From Pedobacter roseus (GTDB taxonomy: Bacteria; Bacteroidota; Bacteroidia; Sphingobacteriales; Sphingobacteriaceae), in NCBI RefSeq assembly GCF_014395225.1, contig NZ_CP060723.1, forward strand, positions 2,108,001 to 2,172,000: 64,000 nucleotides of DNA, written 5' to 3'. This document shows positions 1-9,928 of the stretch, piece after piece. The stretch's first letter is position 1, and the number at the start of each line of letters is the position of its first letter. The position numbers and the translations under genes are program-made. The notes under the pieces were generated by a model that did not search any database, was not told the origin of the DNA, and worked only from the letters and a program-made list of their open reading frames with translations.

Positions 1-402
1 TATCCATCTTTAAAAAACATCACCATCACCGTGCAAACTGGTAAAGTAGGGGTGCTGTTTAAAAATAAAGACAAAACATCACCTGTTCAGTTTCTTTTAC
101 CAAATGAACAGCTTACCATTAATAAAAACAATGGGCAAACGACCAAAAAGCTAGTAAATGCGATCGATTTTGATAGCTGGAGGGAATACAAAATCTTTTT
201 TTACGATAAACCCCTGAGCGAAATTGCTGAAGTTATTGCACGTGAGTATGACCTTGATATTGAAATTAAAACCGAAGCTTTAAAAGAAGTAAAGCTTACC
301 GCAAAATTTGATAAATGTTCGGCAAAGCAGATTATGGATGTAATTGCAAAGCTATCGGACTCAAAATATAAAATCTATGAAAGTAAAGTAATCATTTATT
401 AA
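1..402 (+). CDS. FecR family anti-sigma factor, C-terminal part (5' truncated by window edge)
   Basis: The frame is open from base 1 and ends at TAA 400-402, giving 133 residues of the C-terminal part of a FecR protein. The first visible residues (YPSLKNITITVQTGKVGV) match the FecR beta-domain, and the last ~75 residues (FYDKPLSEIAEVIAREYDLDIEI onwards) are the DUF4974-type STN-like tail. FecR proteins are inner-membrane anti-sigma factors that relay a signal from an outer-membrane TonB receptor to an ECF sigma factor. The SusC gene 123 bp downstream carries an N-terminal STN domain, the expected partner. The sigma-factor gene should lie just upstream, outside the window. A GTG at 31 is internal and not the start. 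Confidence 0.85.
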   Translation, partial: YPSLKNITITVQTGKVGVLFKNKDKTSPVQFLLPNEQLTINKNNGQTTKKLVNAIDFDSWREYKIFFYDKPLSEIAEVIAREYDLDIEIKTEALKEVKLTAKFDKCSAKQIMDVIAKLSDSKYKIYESKVIIY

Positions 403-525
403 CGATAAACTATAAAGATAGATATGATATAAAATTACTAAACCGAAAAATGGCTCGAAATGCTGGACACATTTCAAGCCCTGTAAACTGTATACTCATT
501 TGACAAAGTAAAACTTAGTAAAGAT

Positions 526-3500
526 ATGAAAATTAATACCCGATGGATCAAAAAATTCCATCAGTATCCCTCAAAAGTTATGGTGATTATGGCCATAATG
601 ATGTTGAATCTGCTCTCTTTCTCATTATGTACCCATGCACAAAGCGATAAGAAATTTCTGTTCGAAGCGGATGGCATGACACTAAAAAAAGCTTTTGAAA
701 CTTTAGAAAAGCTCAGCGGCAATCATATTGCCTATAACAACAACCAGCTCGATGATCAGAAGAGGGTTTATGTTTCAAGAGGAACAAGATCTGTATATGA
801 AGTGCTCGATCTGCTTTTAAAAGGCTTGCCATTTACTTATAAGTCAGGCGGCGCAGGCAACATCCTCATTACCTCAAAAAACACATCTACAGGCAATCTT
901 AGCGGTAAAGTTGTTGATGAAAACAATGAACCGATACCGGCTGCAACAATAAAAATTGTAGAGTTGAATGTATTGGGACAAACCAATAACAATGGAAGTT
1001 TTAGTTTTAACGTAGCACCTGGCATTTATACAGTAGAGGCAAGATTTATTTCTTACGAAATTGCCAAAAGGCAACAGGTAAAGGTGAACGTTGGTGGAAC
1101 CACTAATGTTAATTTTAAACTGGTGCAAGCTGATAATTCATTAAACGAAGTGGTGGTAACTGCCTTAGGTATTAAGAGGCAGGAAAAAGCTTTGGGTTAT
1201 GCGGTAACTAAAATTGATAGTAACCAGTTAACGGACGCTGTTTCTACCAACTGGACGGACGCTCTTTCGGGCAAGGTTGCAGGTTTAAATTTGATCAGAT
1301 CAAACAGTGGTCCTGCGGGTTCAAACAAAATTATTTTAAGGGGCGAAAATAACCTGACTGGTGATAATGAAGCGCTAATTGTTTTGGATGGGGTAGTAAT
1401 CAATAATAGTGGTGGCAGACGTACAGCCAATAGTTCAGACGGTGTTTATGGTACCGGAAGTGATAACATGCCTGCCGATTATGGAAGTTCTATCAACGAT
1501 ATCAACCCGGAAGATATTGAAAGTGTAACTGTATTAAAAGGTCCGGGTGCTGCCGCTTTATATGGACAACGTGGTGCAAATGGAGCGATTATCATTACCA
1601 CAAAATCGGGTAACTCAAAGCATAAAAAAGTAAATATCAGATTTACTTCCAACGGGTCTTTCGAAGAGGTTAACCGCTGGCCTGATATGCAATACGAGTA
1701 TGGTCAGGGACTAGATGGTGCAGCCTATTATTCGTATGGTGCAAGCGCCGATGGTGCAAGTACAAGTGGAACCAGTTCGGCTTACGGACCACGTTTTGAT
1801 GGCCAAATGTTTTTCCAATACGATCCGGTGACACAAACTGGGGGTAAAACCAGAACACCCTGGGTGCCTTATAAAAACCAGATCAGGGATTTCTTTAGCA
1901 CAGGCGAAAATTTAACCAACTCACTGAGTTTAGATGGACGTTACAAAAACACCACTGCCCGTTTTTCGGTTACCAACCAGAACAATACCTGGATTGTACC
2001 CAATACCGGAATAGAGCGTACTACACTTACCTTATCAACCAATACGGATGTTACTTCTAAATTAAAGATTGCCACCAAAATCAATTATGGCAACAGATTT
2101 AGCGATAACCTGCCAGGTGCGGGTTATGGTAACCAATCGTTAATGTACTGGTTTATTTTCTGGCAACCAAACGCAAGCCTGGATTGGATCAAAAATTATT
2201 GGGCAAATGGACAGGAAAATAGAGTAATTAAATATCCGTTTAGTTCCTTCCCGGAGAACCCTTATGCAGTAGTTGATGAATTTATCAATAGAACCGGACG
2301 TAATAATATAACGGCAAATATTCAGGCCAGTTATCAGTTCACAAAAGAGTTAAGTTTATTATTAAGGTCTAGTATTGATTATTCAAACGAGCGACGTGCG
2401 CAAGACCGTCCTTACGATTCAGGTAGTCGTTTGCCTAAAGGTTCAACGCGTCAACAGCACATTAATGCGCAGGAAACCAACATCGATTTCCTTTTAAGAT
2501 ATGATAAAAAAATCAGTAAAAATTTCAGTATCAACGCCACTTTGGGCGGAAGTGAGCTAAGGAATAAATACAATAAATCGGATTTACGTGCTGATGGTTT
2601 AACCGTTCCTGATATCTACGATTTAACCAATAATTTATATCCATTAATTTCTATTCCTGATACCAGCAGATATAGGATTAATAGTTTTTACGGGGTTTTA
2701 TCTACCAACTATAAAAATTACTGGTATGTAGAACTTACGGGGCGTAAAGACTGGAGCAGTGTATTGGCTACAGCAACCAGAACTGATAATGTAGGCTTTT
2801 TCTATCCGGCAATCAGTACCAGTTTTGTGCTTTCAGAATTCTTTAAATTGCCAAAAGCTATCAGTTTTGCTAAATTAAGGGCTTCAGTTTCGCAGGTAGG
2901 TAGCGGTGGTACCACACCTTACCGTACAGCTTATACCTATTCGTTGGCATCGAACGGCACTTATCCTGATAGTTCGCTGGTAAATCCGACCATCTTACCA
3001 AACGAAAATTTAAAACCGCTTAAAACAACCACTTACGAGGTAGGTACTGAAGTGAGTTTATTTAAAGGAAGGTTGGGATTTGATGTTGCGGTTTATGCCG
3101 GAAATACCAAAAACCAGATTTTAACCCGAATTGTGGACCGCTCAACAGGGTATAACCAGGCGTTGATCAATGCAGGGCAGGTAAATAATACGGGTGTTGA
3201 GGTAGCCTTAAACGGCACACCAGTTGTCACAAAAGGAGGTTTTAAGTGGACGATGAATGCCACTTTTGCTTCAAATTCGAATGTAATTAAAGCCTTAACC
3301 GATAGCTCAATTATTCTACGTACCGGTCCTGTAGCTGGCGGCCAGATTGTAGCAAAAGTTGGCGGAAGTATGGGCGATTTATACGGCAGGGGATACGTTC
3401 GCGATCCGCAGGGCAATGTGGTTTATGATGCTACAACAGGTTTTGCAAAAATCACGAATGATGTAGTATACCTTGGCAATACCATGCCAAAATACAAATT

Positions 3501-4023
3501 CAGTATCGGAAGTACCTTTGCTTACAGAAACATCAGTTTAAGCGTGTTATTTGATGCACAGGTTGGCGCTGTTGCACACTCTTTGTTAAATTATAAAATG
3601 GTTGAACAAGGTAAATTAACCAGCACGTTGCCAGGCAGGTATAATGGTATTGTAGGTAATGGAGTGGTTCAATTGGCCAACGGTTCATACGTTCCAAATA
3701 CAACTGTTGCTTATGATATTGACGAATATTACCGCTCGCATGCTGGTGCAGATAATGCCGAGGGCAGTACATTCAGTACCGATTTTATTAAATTCAGGGA
3801 AGCTTCTCTAAACTATAAGTTCAATCCACGTTTCCTGAAAAGGCTGGGGCTATCAACAGCTACCTTTGGCGTGTATGGCCGTAATCTTTTCATCTGGTCG
3901 CCTTGGCCAATGTTCGATCCGGAGTTTGGTACGCTTAGCGGTTCTGATATCGTTACCGGATTTGAGATCGGTCAGTTCCCGTCAACCAGAACGTTTGGTT
4001 TCAATTTATCAATTGGCATATAA
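526..4023 (+). CDS. SusC/RagA family TonB-dependent outer-membrane receptor with STN signalling domain
   Basis: This 1165-residue protein has a signal peptide (residues ~1-40), an STN signalling domain (~45-110, KFLFEADGMTLKKAFETLEK), a carboxypeptidase-regulatory-like domain (~120-200, GKVVDENNEPIPAATIKI), a TonB plug (~205-360, with the VLKGPGAAALYGQRGANGAI motif typical of SusC) and a large C-terminal beta-barrel. SusC proteins import substrates across the outer membrane using TonB energy, capped by SusD. The STN domain and the adjacent fecR suggest sigma/anti-sigma control. susD begins 11 bp after the stop. The substrate cannot be read from the receptor; downstream phosphoesterases hint at a phosphorylated compound. 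Confidence 0.95.
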   Translation: MKINTRWIKKFHQYPSKVMVIMAIMMLNLLSFSLCTHAQSDKKFLFEADGMTLKKAFETLEKLSGNHIAYNNNQLDDQKRVYVSRGTRSVYEVLDLLLKGLPFTYKSGGAGNILITSKNTSTGNLSGKVVDENNEPIPAATIKIVELNVLGQTNNNGSFSFNVAPGIYTVEARFISYEIAKRQQVKVNVGGTTNVNFKLVQADNSLNEVVVTALGIKRQEKALGYAVTKIDSNQLTDAVSTNWTDALSGKVAGLNLIRSNSGPAGSNKIILRGENNLTGDNEALIVLDGVVINNSGGRRTANSSDGVYGTGSDNMPADYGSSINDINPEDIESVTVLKGPGAAALYGQRGANGAIIITTKSGNSKHKKVNIRFTSNGSFEEVNRWPDMQYEYGQGLDGAAYYSYGASADGASTSGTSSAYGPRFDGQMFFQYDPVTQTGGKTRTPWVPYKNQIRDFFSTGENLTNSLSLDGRYKNTTARFSVTNQNNTWIVPNTGIERTTLTLSTNTDVTSKLKIATKINYGNRFSDNLPGAGYGNQSLMYWFIFWQPNASLDWIKNYWANGQENRVIKYPFSSFPENPYAVVDEFINRTGRNNITANIQASYQFTKELSLLLRSSIDYSNERRAQDRPYDSGSRLPKGSTRQQHINAQETNIDFLLRYDKKISKNFSINATLGGSELRNKYNKSDLRADGLTVPDIYDLTNNLYPLISIPDTSRYRINSFYGVLSTNYKNYWYVELTGRKDWSSVLATATRTDNVGFFYPAISTSFVLSEFFKLPKAISFAKLRASVSQVGSGGTTPYRTAYTYSLASNGTYPDSSLVNPTILPNENLKPLKTTTYEVGTEVSLFKGRLGFDVAVYAGNTKNQILTRIVDRSTGYNQALINAGQVNNTGVEVALNGTPVVTKGGFKWTMNATFASNSNVIKALTDSSIILRTGPVAGGQIVAKVGGSMGDLYGRGYVRDPQGNVVYDATTGFAKITNDVVYLGNTMPKYKFSIGSTFAYRNISLSVLFDAQVGAVAHSLLNYKMVEQGKLTSTLPGRYNGIVGNGVVQLANGSYVPNTTVAYDIDEYYRSHAGADNAEGSTFSTDFIKFREASLNYKFNPRFLKRLGLSTATFGVYGRNLFIWSPWPMFDPEFGTLSGSDIVTGFEIGQFPSTRTFGFNLSIGI

Positions 4024-4034
4024 TCTTTTAAAAC

Positions 4035-5600
4035 ATGAAAAAGAATCTATATAAAATTATTGCAGTTTTGCTGGTGTCGGTTACTACACTTTCCTCATGC
4101 GATAAAAACTTTCAGGAGGTTAACACCGATCCGATCAATATCCTTTCAACAACACCTGATAAATTATTGGCGCCAGCCCTGGTTAATACATTAACCTATG
4201 GCATGATCCGCAACCGTAATTTCAATAACGAACTGATGCAGGTAACTGTAAGTATCAGCGATGGTGACGGAACGGTATTTCGGTACGAATACAGAAGTAC
4301 CTTTTCTGATTATTTATGGAATGCCTGGTATGTTCAGCTAACCAACTTTAAGGATATTTATAAATTAGCTGGCAAACCTGGAATGGAAAATAAATCTTAC
4401 CAGGGGATTTCTTTAATCTGCCAATCCTGGGTTTATTCCATGTTATCTGATACCTATGGCGATATCCCTTATTTCCAATCAAACCAAGGTAATACTGGTG
4501 TTTTAGAACCAAAATTCGACAAGCAAAAAGATATTTACCTCGACATGTTTAAAAAACTCGAAGAGGCCAATACATTGTTAAGCGCAGGAACGGCGATTAC
4601 GCCATCAAGTGATCCGGTATTTAAAGGCGATGTTGCAAAATGGCGTAAGTTCTGTAATTCATTATACCTGAGGTTATTGTTAAGGGTGTCGGGTAAATCA
4701 GAAGTTTCTGCACAGGCAATTGCCAAAATCAAAGAAATTATAGATACCAATCCAGGGAATTATCCTGTTATGGCAAACAATAGCGAATCGGCAACTTTAC
4801 CCTGGACAGGTTTAACCGGAACAGATCCTTTTGTTAATCCTTATGTAAACGGGGTAAGGGTACAGGATTTCAGGTCGCCTGCCATTGGAAGCTTTTTTAT
4901 TGAGCATTTAAGAGACTGGGCCGATCCACGTATCGACGCAAATGCACCAAACGGAGATGGCGGCGTAAACAGATTAGGGATTGCCCAGGGGCCTCAGGGT
5001 TATTCAGGCGTGCCGAGTGGTTACGCGGTGGGTGCCGGGGTGGTTAAACAGGCTTATTTTTATTCCTACGATCAGGCACTTGGAAGCAGTACTTATGGTG
5101 CGAAATCTTTACAACAATCGGCTAAAACAGGTATTTTGATGAACTATGCAGAGCTTCAGTTCATTTTAGCCGAGGCTGCACTAAAAGGCTGGATCAATGG
5201 TTCTGCAGTTAATTACTATAACGCAGGTATTGCCAACGCCATTAATTATTGGGTACCAGCTTTTACTACCTCAACTACATCTGCAGCCTTTACCAAATAT
5301 GTTACAGATGCGGATATAGACTGGGATAATACACAATCTATGGATGGTAAAATGGAACAGATCCACCTGCAGAAATACTTCGCGCTGTTTCTTGTTGATA
5401 TGCAGCAATGGTTCGAATACCGTCGTACAGGTCACCCGATCCTGCCGAAAGGTACAGGTTTAAGAAATGGCGGCGTAATGCCGGCCAGAATGACCTATCC
5501 GGTTTATGTACAATCTGCAAATCCAACAAATTACCAGCTGGCAGTGGCAGAACAGGGACCCGATGCAATCAATACAAACGTATGGTGGCAGAAACCGTAA
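4035..5600 (+). CDS. SusD/RagB family substrate-binding lipoprotein (SusD-like_2 type)
   Basis: This 521-residue protein has a lipoprotein signal peptide with lipobox LSSC (Cys near residue 22) and the early NTDP motif (residues ~31-34) typical of the SusD-like_2 group. SusD proteins are surface lipoproteins with TPR-like helices that close over the SusC barrel and bind the substrate. The start lies 11 bp after susC, so the two are certainly co-transcribed. The C-terminal region (KYFALFLVDMQQWFEYRRTG) is the usual conserved SusD block. Length is normal for the family and there is no sign of damage. Confidence 0.93.
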   Translation: MKKNLYKIIAVLLVSVTTLSSCDKNFQEVNTDPINILSTTPDKLLAPALVNTLTYGMIRNRNFNNELMQVTVSISDGDGTVFRYEYRSTFSDYLWNAWYVQLTNFKDIYKLAGKPGMENKSYQGISLICQSWVYSMLSDTYGDIPYFQSNQGNTGVLEPKFDKQKDIYLDMFKKLEEANTLLSAGTAITPSSDPVFKGDVAKWRKFCNSLYLRLLLRVSGKSEVSAQAIAKIKEIIDTNPGNYPVMANNSESATLPWTGLTGTDPFVNPYVNGVRVQDFRSPAIGSFFIEHLRDWADPRIDANAPNGDGGVNRLGIAQGPQGYSGVPSGYAVGAGVVKQAYFYSYDQALGSSTYGAKSLQQSAKTGILMNYAELQFILAEAALKGWINGSAVNYYNAGIANAINYWVPAFTTSTTSAAFTKYVTDADIDWDNTQSMDGKMEQIHLQKYFALFLVDMQQWFEYRRTGHPILPKGTGLRNGGVMPARMTYPVYVQSANPTNYQLAVAEQGPDAINTNVWWQKP

Positions 5601-5614
5601 CCTACAATTAAAAA

Positions 5615-7264
5615 ATGATCAAAATGAAAAAGATAATATTTTATAGCATAACTTTTCTATCATTGGCCTTAACATGGTCTGCGTGTAAAAAATCAAATTA
5701 TCCAGGCGGTGTAATAGGCGATTATGTACCGTTGTACGATTTAAGAAACCTGTACAAAGGATCGGATGTTACGCTGACCAACGAGAACATGTTTGGTTCA
5801 AGCAGCATAACTGGTGTGGTAATATCAGATCATTCGGGCAAAAACCTGCCTGAAGGACTGCTTATTATACAGGATAAACGTCGTTTAGGTTTAATCAGGG
5901 GTATTTCTATTCCCATCGGTGCTGATGCAGCCAAATATGTTCCGGGAGATTCTGTTGGGATAAAAGTTGAAGGAGCCATATTAAAAAGAGTAAATGGAAT
6001 CTTACAGGTTACCGGTATTTCGAGCAGTGCCATCACCAAAATCGCATCCAATGTTCCTATTCCACCCAACCGAGTGGGCAGTAGTTTTATTCTGGCTAAA
6101 CCAAATGATTACGAAAGTACGCTGGTGGCCATTGTAAAAGCCGGATTTGAGCCTGGCGCGGGTCCTAATGATACCTATGCTGGTGATAAAACCATTAATG
6201 ATGGTTTTGATAATTTCACTTTGCATACAGAAGCAACCGCAACCTTTGCAAATACAGGCGGACTTAATTTTAACGGAAACTACTATGGGATTATCTTTAA
6301 TACCATCGGTGCAAACGGAGTATTAAAACCGCACCAGAGAATGCGTACTATTAAAGATGCCGTAGCTTTGAGTTCTACACCTGATATTGCTTCGGCAATT
6401 ATTACAGGTTACATGGCCGATGCTGAAGGTGGTGACGGAAACTACGAATATATGCAGTTTATGGCCACAAGAGATATTGATTTTGAGGTAACCCCATTTT
6501 GTGTTGTGGTAACAAATAACGCAGGTGCATCATCACCAACGGGTGTTTTTCCAACAAAAGGATGGGCAACAGGTGCAGATGCATTAAAAACACCTGTAGG
6601 ATTGGTTGCAAGAACCTATAAATTTAATTTAACTTCAGGAAAGGTTTCAAAAGGCGAGTTCTTTTACGTTGGTGGATCCTCTAAACTGATTAATGGATCA
6701 AAATCAAAATCTATTGCATCATCTAAATGGATCAGATCTAAAGATTATACTGTAGCAACCCCGGCAAACGCACCTGCAGGAAACGGTGATGGTTTCGGTT
6801 TATATACCACAGGCCTGTTTGCCAATTCCGGTAACGCATCTGGTTTTGCAATTTTCGAAGGTACAACTGTTGATGTAAATACGGCACCGATCGATGTAAT
6901 CTTCGTCGGTGGTGGCGGTAGTTTATACAATGCACCTTCAGTTGGATATAAGGTTGCCAATACCGATTTTTATGATAAAATAAATCCAATTACGCTGGCA
7001 TCCCAACCGTACTATAGAAGCGGCGAAAATACTTTATGTTTTAACTATCAACTGCCAGCCGATCAGGGTTTCTGGAACAAACTTGGTGGAATATACAACC
7101 CATCTTTAGGTAAATGGATCAAAGCAAGAAGTCAATCAGATATTAACCTGAGTACATCATCAACGATAGAGGATATCGAGGGTACTTCTTTGGTGAGGAT
7201 TTTGAATGCTGTAACGGGCGAGTATATCCGTACAGATACCATTCCGCCAACCAGATTAAAATAA
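5615..7264 (+). CDS. DUF5689 domain-containing lipoprotein of the SusCD operon
   Basis: This 549-residue predicted lipoprotein (lipobox around WSAC, Cys near residue 24) starts 14 bp after susD. The region of residues ~35-260 (VPLYDLRNLYKGSDVTLT, then TGVVISDHSGKNLPEGLLI) matches the DUF5689 family, an OB-like domain common in Bacteroidota SusCD operons. The C-terminal half resembles a lamin-tail-like extracellular domain, but I am less sure of this. It is probably a surface accessory binding protein. ATG 5624 is an alternative start two codons in and fits the signal peptide (MKKIIFYS) equally well. A hairpin follows the gene. Confidence 0.8.
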   Translation: MIKMKKIIFYSITFLSLALTWSACKKSNYPGGVIGDYVPLYDLRNLYKGSDVTLTNENMFGSSSITGVVISDHSGKNLPEGLLIIQDKRRLGLIRGISIPIGADAAKYVPGDSVGIKVEGAILKRVNGILQVTGISSSAITKIASNVPIPPNRVGSSFILAKPNDYESTLVAIVKAGFEPGAGPNDTYAGDKTINDGFDNFTLHTEATATFANTGGLNFNGNYYGIIFNTIGANGVLKPHQRMRTIKDAVALSSTPDIASAIITGYMADAEGGDGNYEYMQFMATRDIDFEVTPFCVVVTNNAGASSPTGVFPTKGWATGADALKTPVGLVARTYKFNLTSGKVSKGEFFYVGGSSKLINGSKSKSIASSKWIRSKDYTVATPANAPAGNGDGFGLYTTGLFANSGNASGFAIFEGTTVDVNTAPIDVIFVGGGGSLYNAPSVGYKVANTDFYDKINPITLASQPYYRSGENTLCFNYQLPADQGFWNKLGGIYNPSLGKWIKARSQSDINLSTSSTIEDIEGTSLVRILNAVTGEYIRTDTIPPTRLK

Positions 7265-7275
7265 ATCATTATAGT

Positions 7276-7310
7276 CACAAAGAAAGCCTTCAGGTTTTCT
7301 TTGTGGTTTT
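7276..7310 (+). terminator. Intrinsic-terminator-like hairpin after the SusCD-DUF5689 genes
   Basis: CACAAAGAAAGCC (7276-7288) and GGTTTTCTTTGTG (7293-7305) form a 13-bp stem with one G-T pair and a TTCA loop, followed by a short T stretch. It lies between the DUF5689 gene and the phosphoesterase and could end or attenuate the operon. Confidence 0.6.
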
Positions 7311-7337
7311 ACAATCATCCCATTCGTTTACATCAAC

Positions 7338-8747
7338 ATGAACAGAAGATCATTTATACAAAAATCAACTTTATTAACCACCACCTTATTCGTTAGCTTA
7401 AAATCATTTCCTTCATCACTTTTTTCTGTAGATGGCCTGGTAAGCGGTACCGTAACGAGTAAAGGAAAAGCCGTAGCTGGTGTTGTTATTTCTGACGGCT
7501 ATAGCGTGGTACAGACCGATAAAACCGGAAATTATCAGCTAAAATTGCACGAACTGGCCCGTTTTGTTTGGATCAGCACCCCGTCGGGTTATGAGTTTAA
7601 AACCGAAAGCAGCATTGCCCGTCACTACTATAAACCGGATACCGCTGGTAAATTAAACTTCGATCTTAAACCATTAAAACAGAACGATAACAAACATAAT
7701 TTTATCATTTGGGCCGATCCGCAGGTTAAAAACAAAAAAGATGTACAACAGATGATGGAAACCTCTGTGCCCGATACCCGTGAAGTGGTAAAAAGCATGG
7801 GAAAAACATTGGTGCACGGTATTGGTGTAGGCGACTTGGTTTGGGATAACTTCGATCTTTTTCCAGCTTATGACGAAGCCATTGCCCAAATCGGGATTCC
7901 TTTTTTTCAGGCTTTAGGTAACCACGATCAGGATTACAGGCAGGGTGGCGACGATACTTCCGATCGTACTTTTCAGGCACATTACGGCCCAACATATTAT
8001 TCTTTCAATAGGGGAAAAGCCCACTACGTAGTTTTAGACGACGTACGTTATTTAGGTGTAGAAAGAACTTATGATGGCTACATTACACCAACGCAATTGG
8101 AGTGGTTGGCCAAAGATTTACAATTGGTACCTAAGGATGCTTTGTTAATTATTTGCCTGCATATTCCGGTACACAATTCAGTAAAAAATAATGATGATTT
8201 TTATGCTGTTTTAAAAGATTTCAAAAACGTTCATATTATGTCTGGTCACACCCATTTTAATAAAAATGTGATTAAAAACGGGATTTATGAGCATAACCAT
8301 GGTACAGTTTGCGGTGGCTGGTGGACAGGCCCTATCTGTGGCGACGGAACGCCGCGTGGATATGGTGTTTATGAAGTGAACGGAACAGATTTAAAATGGT
8401 ATTACAAATCAACTGGAGAAGACCGTAAAAAACAGTTGAGCATTTATGTGGATACCTTAACCAATCAAAAAAGATTGATCGCCAATGTGTGGAATTACGA
8501 TCCGGAATGGAAAGTAGAATACTTTTTAGATGGAAAAGCGATGGGTACTTTGACAACCCAGGATGGATTTGATCCTTTATCAGTTAAATTATATAAAGGA
8601 GATAAATTGCCAAACCCAAGACCATTTGTTGAACCCATCTCTACAGATCACTTATTTTTGGCTCATTTTGAACCTTCAGTTAAAAAAGTAAAAGTAATCG
8701 CTACTGATCGTTTCGGAGAAAAATTTGAAGCGGAAATAGAAGCCTAA
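7338..8747 (+). CDS. Calcineurin-like metallophosphoesterase with N- and C-terminal accessory domains
   Basis: This 469-residue exported protein has an N-terminus with twin arginines (NRRSFIQKS), so a Tat signal is possible. It has a carboxypeptidase-regulatory-like N-domain (~35-110), a calcineurin-type catalytic domain (~120-340) and a C-terminal beta-domain (~360-465). Metal and catalytic motifs are complete: ADPQ (Asp127), GD (Asp166), GNHD (195-197), the CLHIPVH histidines and SGHTH. The family hydrolyses phosphomono- or diesters. Its place after SusCD and before a GDPD enzyme suggests removal of phosphate or headgroups from the imported substrate in the periplasm. The hairpin at 7276 may separate its expression from susCD. 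Confidence 0.88.
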   Translation: MNRRSFIQKSTLLTTTLFVSLKSFPSSLFSVDGLVSGTVTSKGKAVAGVVISDGYSVVQTDKTGNYQLKLHELARFVWISTPSGYEFKTESSIARHYYKPDTAGKLNFDLKPLKQNDNKHNFIIWADPQVKNKKDVQQMMETSVPDTREVVKSMGKTLVHGIGVGDLVWDNFDLFPAYDEAIAQIGIPFFQALGNHDQDYRQGGDDTSDRTFQAHYGPTYYSFNRGKAHYVVLDDVRYLGVERTYDGYITPTQLEWLAKDLQLVPKDALLIICLHIPVHNSVKNNDDFYAVLKDFKNVHIMSGHTHFNKNVIKNGIYEHNHGTVCGGWWTGPICGDGTPRGYGVYEVNGTDLKWYYKSTGEDRKKQLSIYVDTLTNQKRLIANVWNYDPEWKVEYFLDGKAMGTLTTQDGFDPLSVKLYKGDKLPNPRPFVEPISTDHLFLAHFEPSVKKVKVIATDRFGEKFEAEIEA

Positions 8748-8894
8748 CAATTTTGTCAGATGACTGTGGTTAGAAATTTAATATAGATTTAATTAACCGC
8801 GTTATATGGGAACACATGATACCATTATCTTGTGGATTAATTTAATAGCGTAGATGTTAACGTTCAACGCCACCGTAAAATCCCTTTTTTGGAT

Positions 8895-9794
8895 ATGAAA
8901 CTTAAAAAAACAACAATTTTGATTCTTTTATCCGCATTTGCAGTAAAATCGAATGCTCAAGATGTTAAATTCCCAGTATTTAGTGCAGAAGCACATCGTG
9001 GCGGACGAGGTTTAATGCCTGAGAATAGCATTGAGGCCATGTTAAATGCGATGAAGATTGATGGCATTACCACTTTGGAAATGGATACGCATATTTCAAA
9101 AGATGGCAAAGTAGTGGTAACGCATGATGATTACCTGAGCCCGGCTTTTATGCTTACGCCTGATGGAAAAGATATTCCGGTAACAGATGCTAAGAAATAT
9201 CCGATTTTTGGCATGAATTACGATGAGATCAAACAATTTGATTTAGGAACCAAATATTATGATCTTTTTCCTAAGCAAAAAAAGGAAAAAACACATTTAC
9301 CGTTACTTGCCGATCTGATCGATGCCGTACAGCGTGATATCAAATCAAATAAACGCAAACAGTTTTTCTACAATATCGAAACTAAATGCAGCGAAAGCGG
9401 TGATGGAATTACCAATCCTAAACCGGAAGAATTCGTTAAACTTTTGATGGACGTGATCATCAGGAAAAAGATTACTGATTTTGTAGTGATTCAATCTTTC
9501 GATAAACGTACCATTCAGATCATCCATGAGAAATATCCAAAAATGAAAACTTCTTTTTTGGTGGCCAATAAAAAAACTTACGACGAAAATATTGCTGATT
9601 TAGGCTATAAACCTTTTATTTTGAGTCCGGTTTGGCAAATGGTTAACGAAGAGTTTGTAAAAAAGGCGCATGCTAATGGGGTAAAAATCATCCCATGGAC
9701 AGCCAATACTTTAGCTGATATTCAAAAGTTAAAAGCATTTAACGTTGATGGTATTATTTCTGATTATCCTGATATTTTAGTGCAGGCGAAATAA
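8895..9794 (+). CDS. Glycerophosphodiester phosphodiesterase (GDPD family), exported
   Basis: This 299-residue protein begins at ATG 8895 with a signal peptide ending near SNAQ. Catalytic motifs of the GDPD TIM barrel are present: HRGGRGLMPENS (~36-47), EMDTHISKDGKVVVTHDD (~61-78), PWTAN and GIISDYPD near the C-terminus. The enzyme hydrolyses glycerophosphodiesters to glycerol-3-phosphate and an alcohol, here probably in the periplasm. It lies 147 bp after the phosphoesterase and on the same strand, so it may share the operon or have its own promoter. An upstream in-frame TTG (8889) is less likely as the start. The gene ends before a bidirectional terminator. Confidence 0.92.
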   Translation: MKLKKTTILILLSAFAVKSNAQDVKFPVFSAEAHRGGRGLMPENSIEAMLNAMKIDGITTLEMDTHISKDGKVVVTHDDYLSPAFMLTPDGKDIPVTDAKKYPIFGMNYDEIKQFDLGTKYYDLFPKQKKEKTHLPLLADLIDAVQRDIKSNKRKQFFYNIETKCSESGDGITNPKPEEFVKLLMDVIIRKKITDFVVIQSFDKRTIQIIHEKYPKMKTSFLVANKKTYDENIADLGYKPFILSPVWQMVNEEFVKKAHANGVKIIPWTANTLADIQKLKAFNVDGIISDYPDILVQAK

Positions 9795-9830
9795 GAAGAA
9801 AATTATCTTTCAGAATGAAATTAAATAATA

Positions 9831-9860
9831 AAAAAAGCGAACCTCATGGTTCGCTTTTTT
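9831..9860. terminator. Bidirectional intrinsic terminator between convergent genes
   Basis: A perfect 13-bp stem, AAAAAAGCGAACC / GGTTCGCTTTTTT with loop TCAT, carries A-runs and T-runs on both sides. It lies between the GDPD gene (+) and the S8 protease gene (-) and should serve both. Confidence 0.85.
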
Positions 9861-9928
9861 TATTTAGTTATAAATTTCATTATGGCGTAACTCCCGAGCA
9901 CATGGGAGTTAATTTCCAAAGAGTTAGC

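Noticed and set aside
1..9794. Polysaccharide utilisation locus
   Set aside because: SusC and SusD are present but there is no glycoside hydrolase, lyase or carbohydrate esterase in the visible part, so the substrate class was left open.
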